From the NCBI GenBank assembly GCA_013153525.1, contig JAADEG010000033.1, forward strand, positions 38,739-102,738: 64,000 nt of DNA. Direction: 5' to 3'. This document shows positions 26,218-34,500 of the stretch, piece by piece; position 1 is the first letter of the stretch; every line of letters begins with the position of its first letter. Source of the stretch: Thermodesulfobacteriota bacterium. Its GTDB lineage: Bacteria; Desulfobacterota; Thermodesulfobacteria; Thermodesulfobacteriales; Thermodesulfobacteriaceae. The translations under genes were made by a program, and so were the position numbers. Under the pieces are notes generated by a model that did not search any database, was not told the origin of the DNA, and worked only from the letters and a program-made list of their open reading frames with translations.

Positions 26218-26883
26218 TTACGGCTTAATTACTTTCCACTCACTAATTAAAAACTTGTCTATTACAAAGTGATTTTGTATTTCAAGTCTTAAGACCTTTT
26301 TAAGGCTTTTAAATCCCTCGCCTCCCACGAGAGTGGGAACATTCTCTCCACCTACTATTACGGGAAGGTGAATAATTCTAATTTCATCTACATAGCCTTT
26401 TCTTGCAAGTTCCCAGTTGATGGAGGCTCCACCTTCTACCATTAACTTTTTGATTCCTCTTTTATAAAGCTCTGGAAGCAATATGTCAAAATCCACGAGA
26501 TCTTCGCCAGCAACTATTACTTCGGCTCCTTTTTCTTTTATCTTTTGAATTCTTTCTTCAGGAGCTCTTTTGGTGGTAACTATTATAGTAGGAGCATCTT
26601 TTGAGAAAATTGAAGCGTTTAATGGAACATTAGCAGTGGAACAGGGAATTATCCTGGTGGGACTTTTCCCTTCTACATATCTTACGGTAAGACTCGGATC
26701 GTCTGTTCTAACGGTTTCACAACCAACCATTATTCCGTCAACGCTTGCTCTTATTTGATGTAAGTACTTATAAACCTCTTTCGTCATTATACTCATTAAT
26801 TCTTTACTTGAAGCACCTCTGTAAAGGGTGAGTTTGCCGTCAATAGTAACTTCTGAGGTAATGATAATGTAAGGTCTATTCAT
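26218..26883 (-). CDS. Stand-alone RibD C-terminal-type reductase
   Basis: A 221-residue protein equal to the reductase half of RibD and to archaeal/fungal diaminoribosylaminopyrimidinone reductases. It shows TSEVTIDGKLTLYRG at the start, the GCETVRTDDPSLTVR core and VEGGASINWELA. I choose the ATG at 26883, preceded by GGAGTG, over the ATG 15 bases upstream. A full RibD exists at 14701, so this is not needed simply to complete riboflavin synthesis. It overlaps the CDP-alcohol transferase gene by 8 bases, so the two are probably translated together. The true substrate is open. Confidence 0.85.
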   Translation of the reverse strand: MNRPYIIITSEVTIDGKLTLYRGASSKELMSIMTKEVYKYLHQIRASVDGIMVGCETVRTDDPSLTVRYVEGKSPTRIIPCSTANVPLNASIFSKDAPTIIVTTKRAPEERIQKIKEKGAEVIVAGEDLVDFDILLPELYKRGIKKLMVEGGASINWELARKGYVDEIRIIHLPVIVGGENVPTLVGGEGFKSLKKVLRLEIQNHFVIDKFLISEWKVIKP

Positions 26884-27502
26884 CGTACTCACTCCCATAG
26901 TTTTTGTATAAGTAAATTAGTCTTGTTCCAAGGGAAAGGATAGTAAGAATAGTAATAAACTTAATTCCATAAGAAAGTCCTATTGGAAAGTGTAACTTTT
27001 CAAGAATGGTAAATAGAATAAGACTTATGTGAGTTTCTGGTCTGCCAAAAAATCCTACATTTTCAAGAGGATCTTGGATTTTTCCTTTTATTTTTACCTT
27101 GTATCCAATTTCTGCATATACTACGGGTTTTATAAAGGAATGTATTAAAGAAGCCGTAACAGCTATGGTTGCCCAGAATACATTTCCGTAAGTGTATCCA
27201 ACTATACCGAGAATTAAACCGTCAACCCACTTGTCTGCTATCCAGTCAAAAACTGCTCCAAACTTGGTAGGTTTACCAGAAAGTCTTGCAACTGTTCCGT
27301 CTGTCAAGTCAAGAATTCCTGATACCAATAAAAAAGAAGCTGCTGTAATGAGTTTTCCATTGTAATAAGCAATTGCTGCAAGGGTTCCAGTTAATAAAGA
27401 CAAAAGTGTTATGAAATTAGCAGAAATGTTAAGTTTAAAAAGTACAACACCAACAGGTGTATAAATTTTTTTGAAAAAATCACGCTTTTCCGTAAGGTTC
27501 AT
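26876..27502 (-). CDS. CDP-alcohol phosphatidyltransferase family membrane enzyme
   Basis: A 208-residue integral membrane enzyme with the family signature DG-x2-AR-x8-G-x3-D-x3-D (DGTVARLSGKPTKFG, then FDWIADKWVD). The ORF-track start 180 bases upstream is rejected: the added segment does not look like protein of this family and would run across the promoter and into the divergent gene. The head-group acceptor is unknown. Because inositol-1-phosphate synthase is nearby on the same strand, phosphatidylinositol-phosphate synthesis is one candidate. Confidence 0.85.
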   Translation of the reverse strand: MNLTEKRDFFKKIYTPVGVVLFKLNISANFITLLSLLTGTLAAIAYYNGKLITAASFLLVSGILDLTDGTVARLSGKPTKFGAVFDWIADKWVDGLILGIVGYTYGNVFWATIAVTASLIHSFIKPVVYAEIGYKVKIKGKIQDPLENVGFFGRPETHISLILFTILEKLHFPIGLSYGIKFITILTILSLGTRLIYLYKNYGSEYDE

Positions 27503-27510
27503 AAGATAAA

Positions 27511-27538
27511 ATTCTATTCTTAAAAAAATAAAAGTCAA
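27511..27538 (-). promoter_or_regulatory. Promoter of the CDP-alcohol transferase/reductase unit, leaderless type
   Basis: On the minus strand TTGACT, 16 bases, TAGAAT, then 8 bases and the ATG at 27502. The predicted transcript starts at or within about two bases of the start codon. Confidence 0.68.
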
Positions 27539-27556
27539 GCTTTTACAAAAATTAAA

Positions 27557-27584
27557 TTGACAAAGTGAGCCGTTATGGTAATTT
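27557..27584 (+). promoter_or_regulatory. Promoter of the putative outer-membrane protein gene
   Basis: TTGACA, 16 bases, TAATTT; the ATG at 27619 follows after 34 bases. Divergent from the transferase promoter 18 bases away. Confidence 0.6.
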
Positions 27585-27618
27585 GGATAAAAATCGTTAA
27601 AAATTAAAAAGTTTGAAG

Positions 27619-28314
27619 ATGAAAAAGTCCTTTTTCTTTTTGTTAATCGCTTTACTAATTTTTTTAAATCAATCTTGGGCAAAAAATTCTGATAAAAGTA
27701 ATAAATATTTTAGTTACGCAGATGTTTTTAATTCAACCAGTATAAGAATTGGATACGAGACAGGCGTTATTACGAGGAAAGAAGCAGTACTTGAAGGTTC
27801 GTCCTGGGGAATGAGTTTTCCCTTAAGCCCTACTTTAAGAACCGTTTTTACCTTAAATTGTCTAAAATCAAAAGACTCAACTGCTAAGTATTACACAGGA
27901 AGAGGTGGATTAACTTTACACTTTTCTCCTACTAAAAGAGCAGATCCTTATTTAGAAGTAGGATTATTAGGTGAAAGAAAGGAAGTTACTGGAAGCTCTC
28001 CAAAAGGTGGAATGGGATGGTACGGTGGAATGGGGATAAGACTTTTGTTAAGTAGATATGCATCTTTAATCGTATTTGGAGGTTATTTAAAAGACGGAGT
28101 TTTTAAAGACGACGCAATAACTGCAAGCATAACCGTAAATACCTGTTACAAACAATTGTGTGCGAGGTTTGAAGGGGCTTTTACCTCTAAAAGAAACTTT
28201 TGGGATTCTTCAGAAACTTTAACTTTTCAAGGTTTATTACAAGTTCAATTTAGCGTAATAAAAATTATTGAAGAAGTAAAAGAAATACTTGGTTCTGATA
28301 GCTGGTCTCTTTAA
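27619..28314 (+). CDS. Putative exported beta-rich (outer-membrane) protein
   Basis: I do not recognise the family. From the ATG at 27619 (the track uses a TTG two codons earlier) the 231-residue product has a clear signal peptide (KKSFFFLLIALLIFLNQSWA). The mature part alternates polar and hydrophobic residues as in beta-strands, with glycine-aromatic turns (GGMGWYGGMGIRLLLS), typical of a small outer-membrane beta-barrel. Two Cys residues (in VNTCYKQLCARF) could form a disulfide. It has its own promoter and lies between lipid genes and an unknown gene, which does not fix its role. Confidence 0.6.
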   Translation: MKKSFFFLLIALLIFLNQSWAKNSDKSNKYFSYADVFNSTSIRIGYETGVITRKEAVLEGSSWGMSFPLSPTLRTVFTLNCLKSKDSTAKYYTGRGGLTLHFSPTKRADPYLEVGLLGERKEVTGSSPKGGMGWYGGMGIRLLLSRYASLIVFGGYLKDGVFKDDAITASITVNTCYKQLCARFEGAFTSKRNFWDSSETLTFQGLLQVQFSVIKIIEEVKEILGSDSWSL

Positions 28315-28319
28315 AAGGC

Positions 28320-28347
28320 TTGAGAAAAACTAAAAAAAGGCTAAAAT
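28320..28347 (+). promoter_or_regulatory. Promoter of the 140-residue unknown gene and rpe, near-leaderless type
   Basis: TTGAGA, 16 bases, TAAAAT, then 9 bases and the ATG at 28357. The expected transcript would have a leader of only two or three bases. Confidence 0.62.
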
Positions 28348-28356
28348 TTAAAGGCT

Positions 28357-28779
28357 ATGAAACAACCAGTTGCTAAAAAACCAGTATTATTCCAATTAAA
28401 TACCGCTCTTTACTTAGGAATGGTGTGCTTTAATCCCGTATATGAAACACTTAAGTTCGTTCTTGAAAAAAGAGAGTTCTTTGAGGTAGAATGGCCTGCA
28501 ATCGTTACTACTACAGAACAAGGATTAACTCCTATATTAATAGGAATTCCTTATTTTACAGTACAAAGAGCACAAATTTTGTGGTACACCCTTCAAATTC
28601 CAGATACCCTTTTACAACAATATCAAAGTTATGTGCCACACCTGTTTCAAAACCTTGTCGTTCAACCAGATCCTTCTATTAAACCAAACAGAATTATTAA
28701 AAAAGAAGAAAAACCTGAGACCAAGATAATTCCTTTTCCCTTTAAAAAAGGAGAAAGCGACGAAGATGAAAAGGCGTAA
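28357..28779 (+). CDS. Hypothetical protein, 140 residues
   Basis: Not recognised. The first 105 residues look like a compact folded domain with hydrophobic and aromatic content ([19 protein letters not shown], then [20 protein letters not shown]). The last 35 are a charged, Lys/Glu/Pro-rich tail. No signal peptide or definite membrane helix is seen. Coding is supported by a good promoter, normal codon use and a 14-base overlap with rpe, which suggests coupled translation. Confidence 0.65.
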   Translation: MKQPVAKKPVLFQLNTALYLGMVCFNPVYETLKFVLEKREFFEVEWPAIVTTTEQGLTPILIGIPYFTVQRAQILWYTLQIPDTLLQQYQSYVPHLFQNLVVQPDPSIKPNRIIKKEEKPETKIIPFPFKKGESDEDEKA

Positions 28780-29428
28780 AGTTCTGATAGCACCTTCTAT
28801 TCTTTCAGCAGACTTTGCTTGCCTTGAAAGAGAAATTATAGCAGTTGAAAAAGCAGGAGCAGATCTTATTCATCTTGATGTAATGGACGGAATGTTCGTA
28901 CCTAACATAACTTTTGGTCCTCTGGTAATATCAGCTATAAGAAAAGTTACCAACCTTCCTTTTGATGTACACCTCATGATAGAAGCACCTGAGAGGTACT
29001 TAGAGGAGTTTGCAAAAGCAGGAGCAGATTGGATTTCGGTTCACGCAGAGGCTACTCCACATCTCCACAGAGCTGTTTCAAAAATAAAAGAACTTGGGAA
29101 AAAAGCAGGGGTTGCACTTAATCCCCATACGCCAATTGATACTATAAAGTACATTTTGGACGAGCTTGACTATGTAGTAATAATGAGTGTAAATCCTGGT
29201 TTTGGAGGGCAAAGCTTTATTCCGTCTTCGCTGAACAAAATAAGAGAGTTAAAAAAGCTTATAGAAAGCTTAGAGAAAGAAATACTGATTGAAATAGACG
29301 GAGGGGTAAACCAAAAAACCGTTTTGGATGTAGTAAAAGCTGGTGCTGATGTTTTGGTAGCCGGTTCTGCTGTTTTTAAGGCTGAGTCCTACGAAACAGC
29401 TATTAAAAACCTAAGAGTTTCCACATAA
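28766..29428 (+). CDS. rpe: Ribulose-phosphate 3-epimerase
   Basis: Rpe interconverts ribulose 5-phosphate and xylulose 5-phosphate in the pentose phosphate network. The 220-residue TIM barrel has APSILSADF, the metal-site motif [18 protein letters not shown], the [10 protein letters not shown] loop and the catalytic-strand IDGGVN. The start overlaps the preceding gene by 14 bases. The end overlaps convergent pgsA by 26 bases. Confidence 0.97.
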   Translation: MKRRKVLIAPSILSADFACLEREIIAVEKAGADLIHLDVMDGMFVPNITFGPLVISAIRKVTNLPFDVHLMIEAPERYLEEFAKAGADWISVHAEATPHLHRAVSKIKELGKKAGVALNPHTPIDTIKYILDELDYVVIMSVNPGFGGQSFIPSSLNKIRELKKLIESLEKEILIEIDGGVNQKTVLDVVKAGADVLVAGSAVFKAESYETAIKNLRVST

Positions 29429-30257
29429 ACTTCAAACTTTTAACCCCGTCTTTTACCACGCTTATACCTAAAAGAATCCAAAGAGAGTAATACACTTTGT
29501 TAAACAAAGTTTTTTCTAAGAGAATTCCTAAAATACTAAGAACTGCTCCTCCGGTTTCTTTAGCTGCAAAAGAAGGAGAACTTTTTGCAAGTCCTTTTTT
29601 AAAAAAGAAAAAGTCAAGAGCTACTATTATTATCCAAAAAAGCTTACCACTAAAAGGAAAAATAAGAAGCAGACACACTGGATAAAATAAAAACAACGCA
29701 GACTTTACGAAACCAGAAGGAATACTTTTGTGGGTTATCTTTGAAAGAGAATTTAAAAAATAAGAAGCACTGCTTAAGTAAGTGATAGCAACTACTAACC
29801 ACACTCCAAACTTGACTAACTCTGAAATTTCGTATCTGGTTGCAAACAATAACACGAAAGCTGCAAAACTCATTTGAACGAAAGTCTTTAGTTTAGCAAA
29901 CTTTTGAACCTTGGTTTCCTCTGGAAACCAAATTCTTAAAAAAGATACCAGTATTTCTCTTCCAATGATAAGAGCTACTGGCAAAAACGGTAAGTAAGAC
30001 AGGTGTACGAGCACGAGGTAAATGGAGGTTACGAAAATTTTGTCTGCTATTGGATCAAGGAGAGTACCTATAGCAGAGACCTTTTTGTACCTTCTTGCAA
30101 CTGCACCGTCTAAGTAGTCCGTAAATGCGAGAAAACTGAGAAGTACCAGAGCTGAGACTCTCGTAAGAGGGGAGTTTACTACGAGTAGTGCACACGGAAG
30201 AGGTAAGAGAAGTATCCTTAAAAGCGTAATTACATTAGGATTAAGCTTTTCAGTCAT
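29403..30257 (-). CDS. pgsA: PgsA-like CDP-diacylglycerol-glycerol-3-phosphate transferase with a C-terminal extension
   Basis: The first 180 residues are a standard Pgs[11 protein letters not shown] at the N-terminus and the signature [24 protein letters not shown]. PgsA makes phosphatidylglycerophosphate, the precursor of phosphatidylglycerol. At 284 residues it is about 100 longer than usual; the added C-terminal part (about 185-284) contains three or four further hydrophobic segments of unknown role. There is no sign of a frameshift. It runs 26 bases into convergent rpe. Confidence 0.87.
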   Translation of the reverse strand: MTEKLNPNVITLLRILLLPLPCALLVVNSPLTRVSALVLLSFLAFTDYLDGAVARRYKKVSAIGTLLDPIADKIFVTSIYLVLVHLSYLPFLPVALIIGREILVSFLRIWFPEETKVQKFAKLKTFVQMSFAAFVLLFATRYEISELVKFGVWLVVAITYLSSASYFLNSLSKITHKSIPSGFVKSALFLFYPVCLLLIFPFSGKLFWIIIVALDFFFFKKGLAKSSPSFAAKETGGAVLSILGILLEKTLFNKVYYSLWILLGISVVKDGVKSLKFMWKLLGF

Positions 30258-30334
30258 TAAAAAAAGTTTAAACCTCTTTTTATTTGTGTAAATAATATTA
30301 TACTATTTTTACACCAAACTTAAAGGGAAATTTT

Positions 30335-31285
30335 ATGGCAAGAGACAAGTTAATTTTTGGTCCTGTTAAGTCAAGAAGATTGGGAAGGTCTCTTGGACTT
30401 GAACTCGTTCCAAAAAAGGTATGCAGTATGGATTGCGTGTATTGTGAAGTTGGCAGAACGACCTTGCTTACCCTTGAAAGAAAACCTTATTATCCCTGGG
30501 AAAAAATAGAAGAAGCTATAATTACTGCTTCTAAAATTCAAGACAAGTTTGATGTTTTTACATTTACGGGAAGTGGAGAACCTACTCTTAACTCTTTTTT
30601 TGAAGACGCTGTTTTTCTTGCCAAAAAATTGATAAAAAAACCGATAGCACTTCTTACTAATAGCTCTCTTTTATGGATGAAATCCGTGAGAAGTGCAGTG
30701 TGTGAGTTTGACATAGTGCTTCCCTCCTTAGACGCAGGTACAGAAGAGGCGTTTTTAAAAGTTAATCAGCCTTGCAAAGGGCTTAAGCTTGAAGCTATAG
30801 TAGAAGGGCTCAAAGCACTTAGTAAAGAAAAAAAGGGTAAGGTGTGGGTTGAAGTTTTACTCGTTAAAGGATTAAACGACGACTTGGAAAACCTTAGTGC
30901 AATCAAAAAAGTACTAAACGAGGTATCACCTGATAAAGTACAACTAAATACCGTGGTAAGACCCGGTGCACTAAGTAACATCCTTCCACTTTCTTACGAA
31001 GAGTTAAAAAAGATTGCAGAATTTTTTGGAGACAAAGCTGAAGTAGTCGTAGATTCTACGAGTATAGACAGGTTTAAAAGACTCGTTGAAAAAGGAATAA
31101 GCAGAAAGAAACTTGAAGAAGAGCTTATAGCCTATGTAAAAAGACGCCCTGCAACTTTTGAAGAACTTCTGTCTGCTCTTGACGCAGAGGAAAAAGTCTT
31201 AAGCCTTGTTATAGATTCGTTACTTAAAGAAAATAAATTACAAAAAAAATTGCACGAAGACAAAATTTATTATATAGTATATTAA
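30335..31285 (+). CDS. Radical SAM protein (COG0731-type)
   Basis: A 316-residue radical SAM enzyme with the cluster motif CSMDCVYC (CX3CX2C, about 31-38). The preceding segment FGPVKSRRLGRSLGLE and the strand FTGSGEPTLN are typical of the COG0731 group, whose bacterial members have no settled function. The last 80 residues form a winged-helix-like tail. AAAGGGA lies 7 bases before the ATG. It starts a long plus-strand operon that runs on through scpB, hisH and beyond; scpB begins on the last base of its stop. Confidence 0.85.
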   Translation: MARDKLIFGPVKSRRLGRSLGLELVPKKVCSMDCVYCEVGRTTLLTLERKPYYPWEKIEEAIITASKIQDKFDVFTFTGSGEPTLNSFFEDAVFLAKKLIKKPIALLTNSSLLWMKSVRSAVCEFDIVLPSLDAGTEEAFLKVNQPCKGLKLEAIVEGLKALSKEKKGKVWVEVLLVKGLNDDLENLSAIKKVLNEVSPDKVQLNTVVRPGALSNILPLSYEELKKIAEFFGDKAEVVVDSTSIDRFKRLVEKGISRKKLEEELIAYVKRRPATFEELLSALDAEEKVLSLVIDSLLKENKLQKKLHEDKIYYIVY

Positions 31286-31815
31286 TGGAGCAAAAGAAGT
31301 ACAAAAAGGTAATAGAAGCTCTTTTAATTTGTGGAGGTAAGCCTTTAAAGTTAAAGGAAATTTCAAAGATATGCGACGACCTACCGTTAGAATTGGTAAG
31401 GAAGATAATAGAGGAGTTAAAAGAGGAATACAAAGACAGAGGGGTTCAGTTAGTAGAAGTTGCAGGTGGTTTTAGAATGGAGAGTAATCCGGAGGTTGCT
31501 TCGTACTTAAAAAGGTTGTTCAAGCCAAAGGGATTTAAGTGGACGAAACCACTTCTTGAAACTCTTGCGATAATTGCCTACTTTCAGCCTATTACGAGGG
31601 CAGAAATTTCTGCAAAAAGAGGGGGAGTAGATGTAAGTGGAAGTATAAAGGTGCTTCTTGAAAAGGGGTTTATTGAGGTAGCTGGTAGAAAAGAAGTTCC
31701 AGGAAGACCTATTCTTTATAGAACGAGCAAATTTTTTTTAGAGTACTTTGGACTTAAGTCCGTAAGTGATCTTCCTCCACTTGAAGAGCTTAAAAAACTC
31801 GTAAGGCAGGATTAA
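31285..31815 (+). CDS. scpB: ScpB, segregation and condensation protein B
   Basis: ScpB dimers bind the ScpA kleisin in the SMC chromosome-condensation complex. The 176-residue product contains two winged helices, with EALLICGGKPL at the N-terminus and the characteristic ETLAIIAYFQPITRAEI, GVDVSGSIKVLLEKG and VPGRPILYRTS. scpA and smc are not in this window. It overlaps the radical SAM gene by one base (TAATG). Confidence 0.94.
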   Translation: MEQKKYKKVIEALLICGGKPLKLKEISKICDDLPLELVRKIIEELKEEYKDRGVQLVEVAGGFRMESNPEVASYLKRLFKPKGFKWTKPLLETLAIIAYFQPITRAEISAKRGGVDVSGSIKVLLEKGFIEVAGRKEVPGRPILYRTSKFFLEYFGLKSVSDLPPLEELKKLVRQD

Positions 31816-32271
31816 ATGGCAAAGATAAGAAAAGATGTTAAACACGAAGTAGAAGTGATTATTTACGAAGGTGGAGAAATTCCAGAGATATGGTTTTGGA
31901 ATTGCTACTTTCACCTTACCTCTCCTCCACCAGAAGGTAAGGGATTAACTCTTAGTGAAGGAGAAATAAAAGCGCTTCAAAAAGCAGTCGTTGAAAGATA
32001 CTTAATTATTATTCAAAGAGATCTTACTTTTGAGTACATCAATAAGAGATTTTACAGAGGAATTGCAAGGGCTACTACGAACATAAGAAGGTTAAGGAAG
32101 TTTTTAGAAAAAACTGGTTTGTATTCTGAATACGAAGGAATACTAAGAAGGAAGATAAAAAGGTGGTTTAAGAGATTTAAGGATACCGCAGAGGCAAATG
32201 GGAAAAAACTTACTGACTTATTTTCTGAAGAAGAGATAAAAGAATTTAAGGAAGAGGTGAAGAAGCTATGA
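31816..32271 (+). CDS. Hypothetical protein, 151 residues
   Basis: I do not recognise it. The N-terminal 45 residues are beta-like with aromatic clusters (EIWFWNCYFHLTSPPPE); the remainder is helical and basic (TTNIRRLRKFLEK, RRKIKRWFKRFKD), suggesting nucleic-acid or acidic-partner binding. No signal peptide or membrane helix. It follows scpB directly (no gap) and overlaps hisH by 4 bases, so it is surely translated as part of the operon. A chromosome-related role alongside scpB is only a guess. Confidence 0.68.
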   Translation: MAKIRKDVKHEVEVIIYEGGEIPEIWFWNCYFHLTSPPPEGKGLTLSEGEIKALQKAVVERYLIIIQRDLTFEYINKRFYRGIARATTNIRRLRKFLEKTGLYSEYEGILRRKIKRWFKRFKDTAEANGKKLTDLFSEEEIKEFKEEVKKL

Positions 32272-32894
32272 TAGGAATAATAGACTACAACGCAGGAAAT
32301 CTTACGAGTGTAGCAAGGGCATTGAGTGCCCTTGGTTATTCCTGGATAATTTCTTCGGATGTAAGTGAGCTTAAAAAGGCAGAAAGAATTATCTTTCCTG
32401 GAGTAGGTGCAGCAGGTTCTGCAATGGAGAGTTTAAAGAGTTTAAAATTGGACGAATTTTTAAAAGAGGCATTTGAAAAAGGTGTTCCTATTATGGGAAT
32501 ATGTCTTGGTACGCAGATAATTTTTGAAGAAAGTGAGGAGGACGGAGGGACGAAGACCTTAGGGCTTTTAAAAGGGAAGGTAAAGAGATTTCCAGAGCCA
32601 CTCGTATATGAAGGAGAAAGGCTAAAAGTTCCTCACATGGGATGGAATAAAGTGTTTTGGAAGATGGAACACCCGGTTTTTAAAGGACTTGATCCAGAGT
32701 ATGAGTATTATTTCGTGCATAGTTATTATGTTGAACCTGAAGACAGTTCAATAATAGCTGGAACGACCTTTTACGGAATAGAGTTTTGTTCTGCGATTGC
32801 TTATAAAAACATAGTAGCAGTACAATTTCATCCTGAAAAAAGTGGAAAACCTGGATTAAAAATCTTGGATAACTTTTGTAAATGGAAACCCTAA
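32268..32894 (+). CDS. hisH: HisH, glutamine amidotransferase subunit of imidazole glycerol phosphate synthase
   Basis: HisH hydrolyses glutamine and channels ammonia to HisF in histidine synthesis. The 208-residue class I glutamine amidotransferase has IDYNAGNL at the N-terminus, the nucleophile Cys in GICLGTQ and the catalytic His-Glu in VQFHPEKSG. Other his genes are not nearby. The start overlaps the previous gene by 4 bases; the sigma-like gene begins 13 bases before its end. Confidence 0.96.
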   Translation: MIGIIDYNAGNLTSVARALSALGYSWIISSDVSELKKAERIIFPGVGAAGSAMESLKSLKLDEFLKEAFEKGVPIMGICLGTQIIFEESEEDGGTKTLGLLKGKVKRFPEPLVYEGERLKVPHMGWNKVFWKMEHPVFKGLDPEYEYYFVHSYYVEPEDSSIIAGTTFYGIEFCSAIAYKNIVAVQFHPEKSGKPGLKILDNFCKWKP

Positions 32895-33685
32895 GGAGCT
32901 TAGTAGCAGAAGATCCAAAACTATGTAATTTAAAAACTTTTGTGTTAAAATATTACTTGAAGAAAAATGAGGTTTCAGGTGAAGCTAAGTTGTCAGATTA
33001 TGGAAAATACATCTTTCCGCTTTTAAAAGGAGAACGGGTTCAAAACTTTCCAAAATTTGAAACCAAAGTAAAAAGACTCATAAAAAAGACTTTTAAAAAT
33101 CATTTTACTCCAGAGATAGAGAAGCTCTTTCAAAAGTACTACGGAGATACTTACATAGAAGACATCTTTCAAGAATTTCTAATAAGACTCATTCAAACGA
33201 AGGATCTGATTCTCAACCTTGACTTTGTTCACGAAAAGTACTTAGTAAAAATTATAGAAAATCTTATTTATCGGCAACTTAGTTCAAACTTTAAGTTTTA
33301 CAACAAAAAGGTCAGTTTAGAGAACTTTCCTTATGTTGAAGAGGATGTCGTAGCAACAGATGCCTTTCCTTCTTATACATACGATTATACCAAGAGACTA
33401 AAAATCGTTCACTGGACGAATGTACTTTCAAAAAGGCTTAAAAAACCAGAACAAGAAGTTTTGTGTTGTTATTTATACAAGTCTTTTTTAAATAAGGAAT
33501 TTCCAACTGAGTTTTCTTCAAGTGCAGTATATAAAAGATGGGAAAGGCTTAAGAAAAAACTTAAAAATGTTTTGGGTAGGGAATTAAAAGACGAAGGTCT
33601 TGAAGAACTAAAAGACTTTTTTGAATTTTATGTGTCAGAAGTGTGTGAGAAGATGTATTATAAAAAAATAGGAATGAAGGAATGA
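32882..33685 (+). CDS. Divergent ECF-like sigma factor (CalpS-like)
   Basis: A 267-residue protein with weak but ordered similarity to sigma-70 regions. Region 2-like: about 83-140, with YYGDTYIEDIFQEFLIRLI matching the usual D-x2-Q-E-x-F-x-R-L helix. Region 4-like: about 178-231, with KKPEQEVLCCYLY and then the helix-turn-helix AVYKRWERLKKKLKNVL. It carries an N-terminal addition of about 80 residues and a tail of 35. It is longer and more divergent than ordinary ECF factors. It overlaps hisH by 13 bases and the next gene by 4. Its neighbours, a MazF-like protein and a Lon-SAVED protein, suggest a sigma factor held by the former and released by the latter. Confidence 0.62.
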   Translation: METLRSLVAEDPKLCNLKTFVLKYYLKKNEVSGEAKLSDYGKYIFPLLKGERVQNFPKFETKVKRLIKKTFKNHFTPEIEKLFQKYYGDTYIEDIFQEFLIRLIQTKDLILNLDFVHEKYLVKIIENLIYRQLSSNFKFYNKKVSLENFPYVEEDVVATDAFPSYTYDYTKRLKIVHWTNVLSKRLKKPEQEVLCCYLYKSFLNKEFPTEFSSSAVYKRWERLKKKLKNVLGRELKDEGLEELKDFFEFYVSEVCEKMYYKKIGMKE

Positions 33686-34500
33686 CTTCTGTACGAATAG
33701 ATCTCATTAAGAGAAGTTACTTAAATTATAAAAAACTTTTGTTAAAAGAAAAAGGTCCTTTTTTGCTTGAAAAAAAGTCAGAGCCTGAGGAAGGGGACAT
33801 CAGGGTTTTTGGAGTTTTCCCTCCGGTTTACTTACTAATTGCAGAAAAACTTAGCAGACTTCCTGACATATTTAAAGTTATACCTCTTTCTGAAGAAGTT
33901 AAACTTTCTTATCTTAACAAAACCACCCCGATGTTTATTTTTAGTGCTTTACCTCTTTGTTTGTGTGCCTTACCTTTGGAATTTTACGCTGAAAGAGCTC
34001 TACTTTTTAATTACTCAAAAAAGATAGGAAGTACTTGTAAAAACAGTATTTATAAGTGTAAGTCTTATGCCTTAAATACTATAATTCCTAAGTACAGTTA
34101 TCAAGGTAAGTTTATAGCACTTGAAAGAGAAAGATTATTAAAGTACGGATTAAAACTTGATAAAAATCACCTGATAAAAGAACAGGTTTTAATTTTACCT
34201 GAAGAGGTTAAAGCAGAAATAAAAGAAAGTTACGAATTTTTCATGTCTGCTACGCCTAAAAGTCTTTTTAAAGGAAAAAACTTTTATGGAATCGTAGAGC
34301 CACAGGACAGAACGAGTGCCAAATTAACGGTTTATTTACCAGAAACTTATAAAGGGAGGGAGGTGGAGATAAAAATAGGGAATTTTGTCGTTTTTAAGGG
34401 GGTGCTTTATGCAGAAAAACTCGTAATAAAAAACTTTCCACTTTTTTACGACTATTCTTTTCTTGAGGAGGCATTAAGTGTTCAAGTACGAAAGCTTTGA
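33682..34500 (+). CDS. MazF/PemK-like putative anti-sigma protein (CalpT-like)
   Basis: A 272-residue protein. Residues about 37-105 read as an SH3-like MazF/PemK barrel: a GDI strand (EEGDIRVFG), a V-x-L-L-I strand (VYLLIAEK), a FKVIPLSEE strand and a closing MFIFSALPL. Toxin catalytic residues are not evident. A Cys-rich linker (about 117-128) and a C-terminal module (about 185-272) follow, whose junction could be a protease site. The family call is by pattern only. In the known Calp system the MazF homologue binds the sigma factor and is cut by the Lon-SAVED protease; the gene order here fits. It overlaps both neighbours (4 and 23 bases). Confidence 0.52.
   Translation: MTSVRIDLIKRSYLNYKKLLLKEKGPFLLEKKSEPEEGDIRVFGVFPPVYLLIAEKLSRLPDIFKVIPLSEEVKLSYLNKTTPMFIFSALPLCLCALPLEFYAERALLFNYSKKIGSTCKNSIYKCKSYALNTIIPKYSYQGKFIALERERLLKYGLKLDKNHLIKEQVLILPEEVKAEIKESYEFFMSATPKSLFKGKNFYGIVEPQDRTSAKLTVYLPETYKGREVEIKIGNFVVFKGVLYAEKLVIKNFPLFYDYSFLEEALSVQVRKL

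Noticed and set aside
27503-27682. N-terminal 60-residue extension of the CDP-alcohol transferase in the ORF track
   Set aside because: It runs over a promoter and into the divergent gene, shows no family similarity, and the ATG at 27502 gives a normal start for the family.
33682-34500. MazF-like protein as half of a toxin-antitoxin pair
   Set aside because: No short antitoxin gene is adjacent, toxin catalytic residues are not evident, and the two neighbours give a better explanation as a sigma/anti-sigma/protease set.
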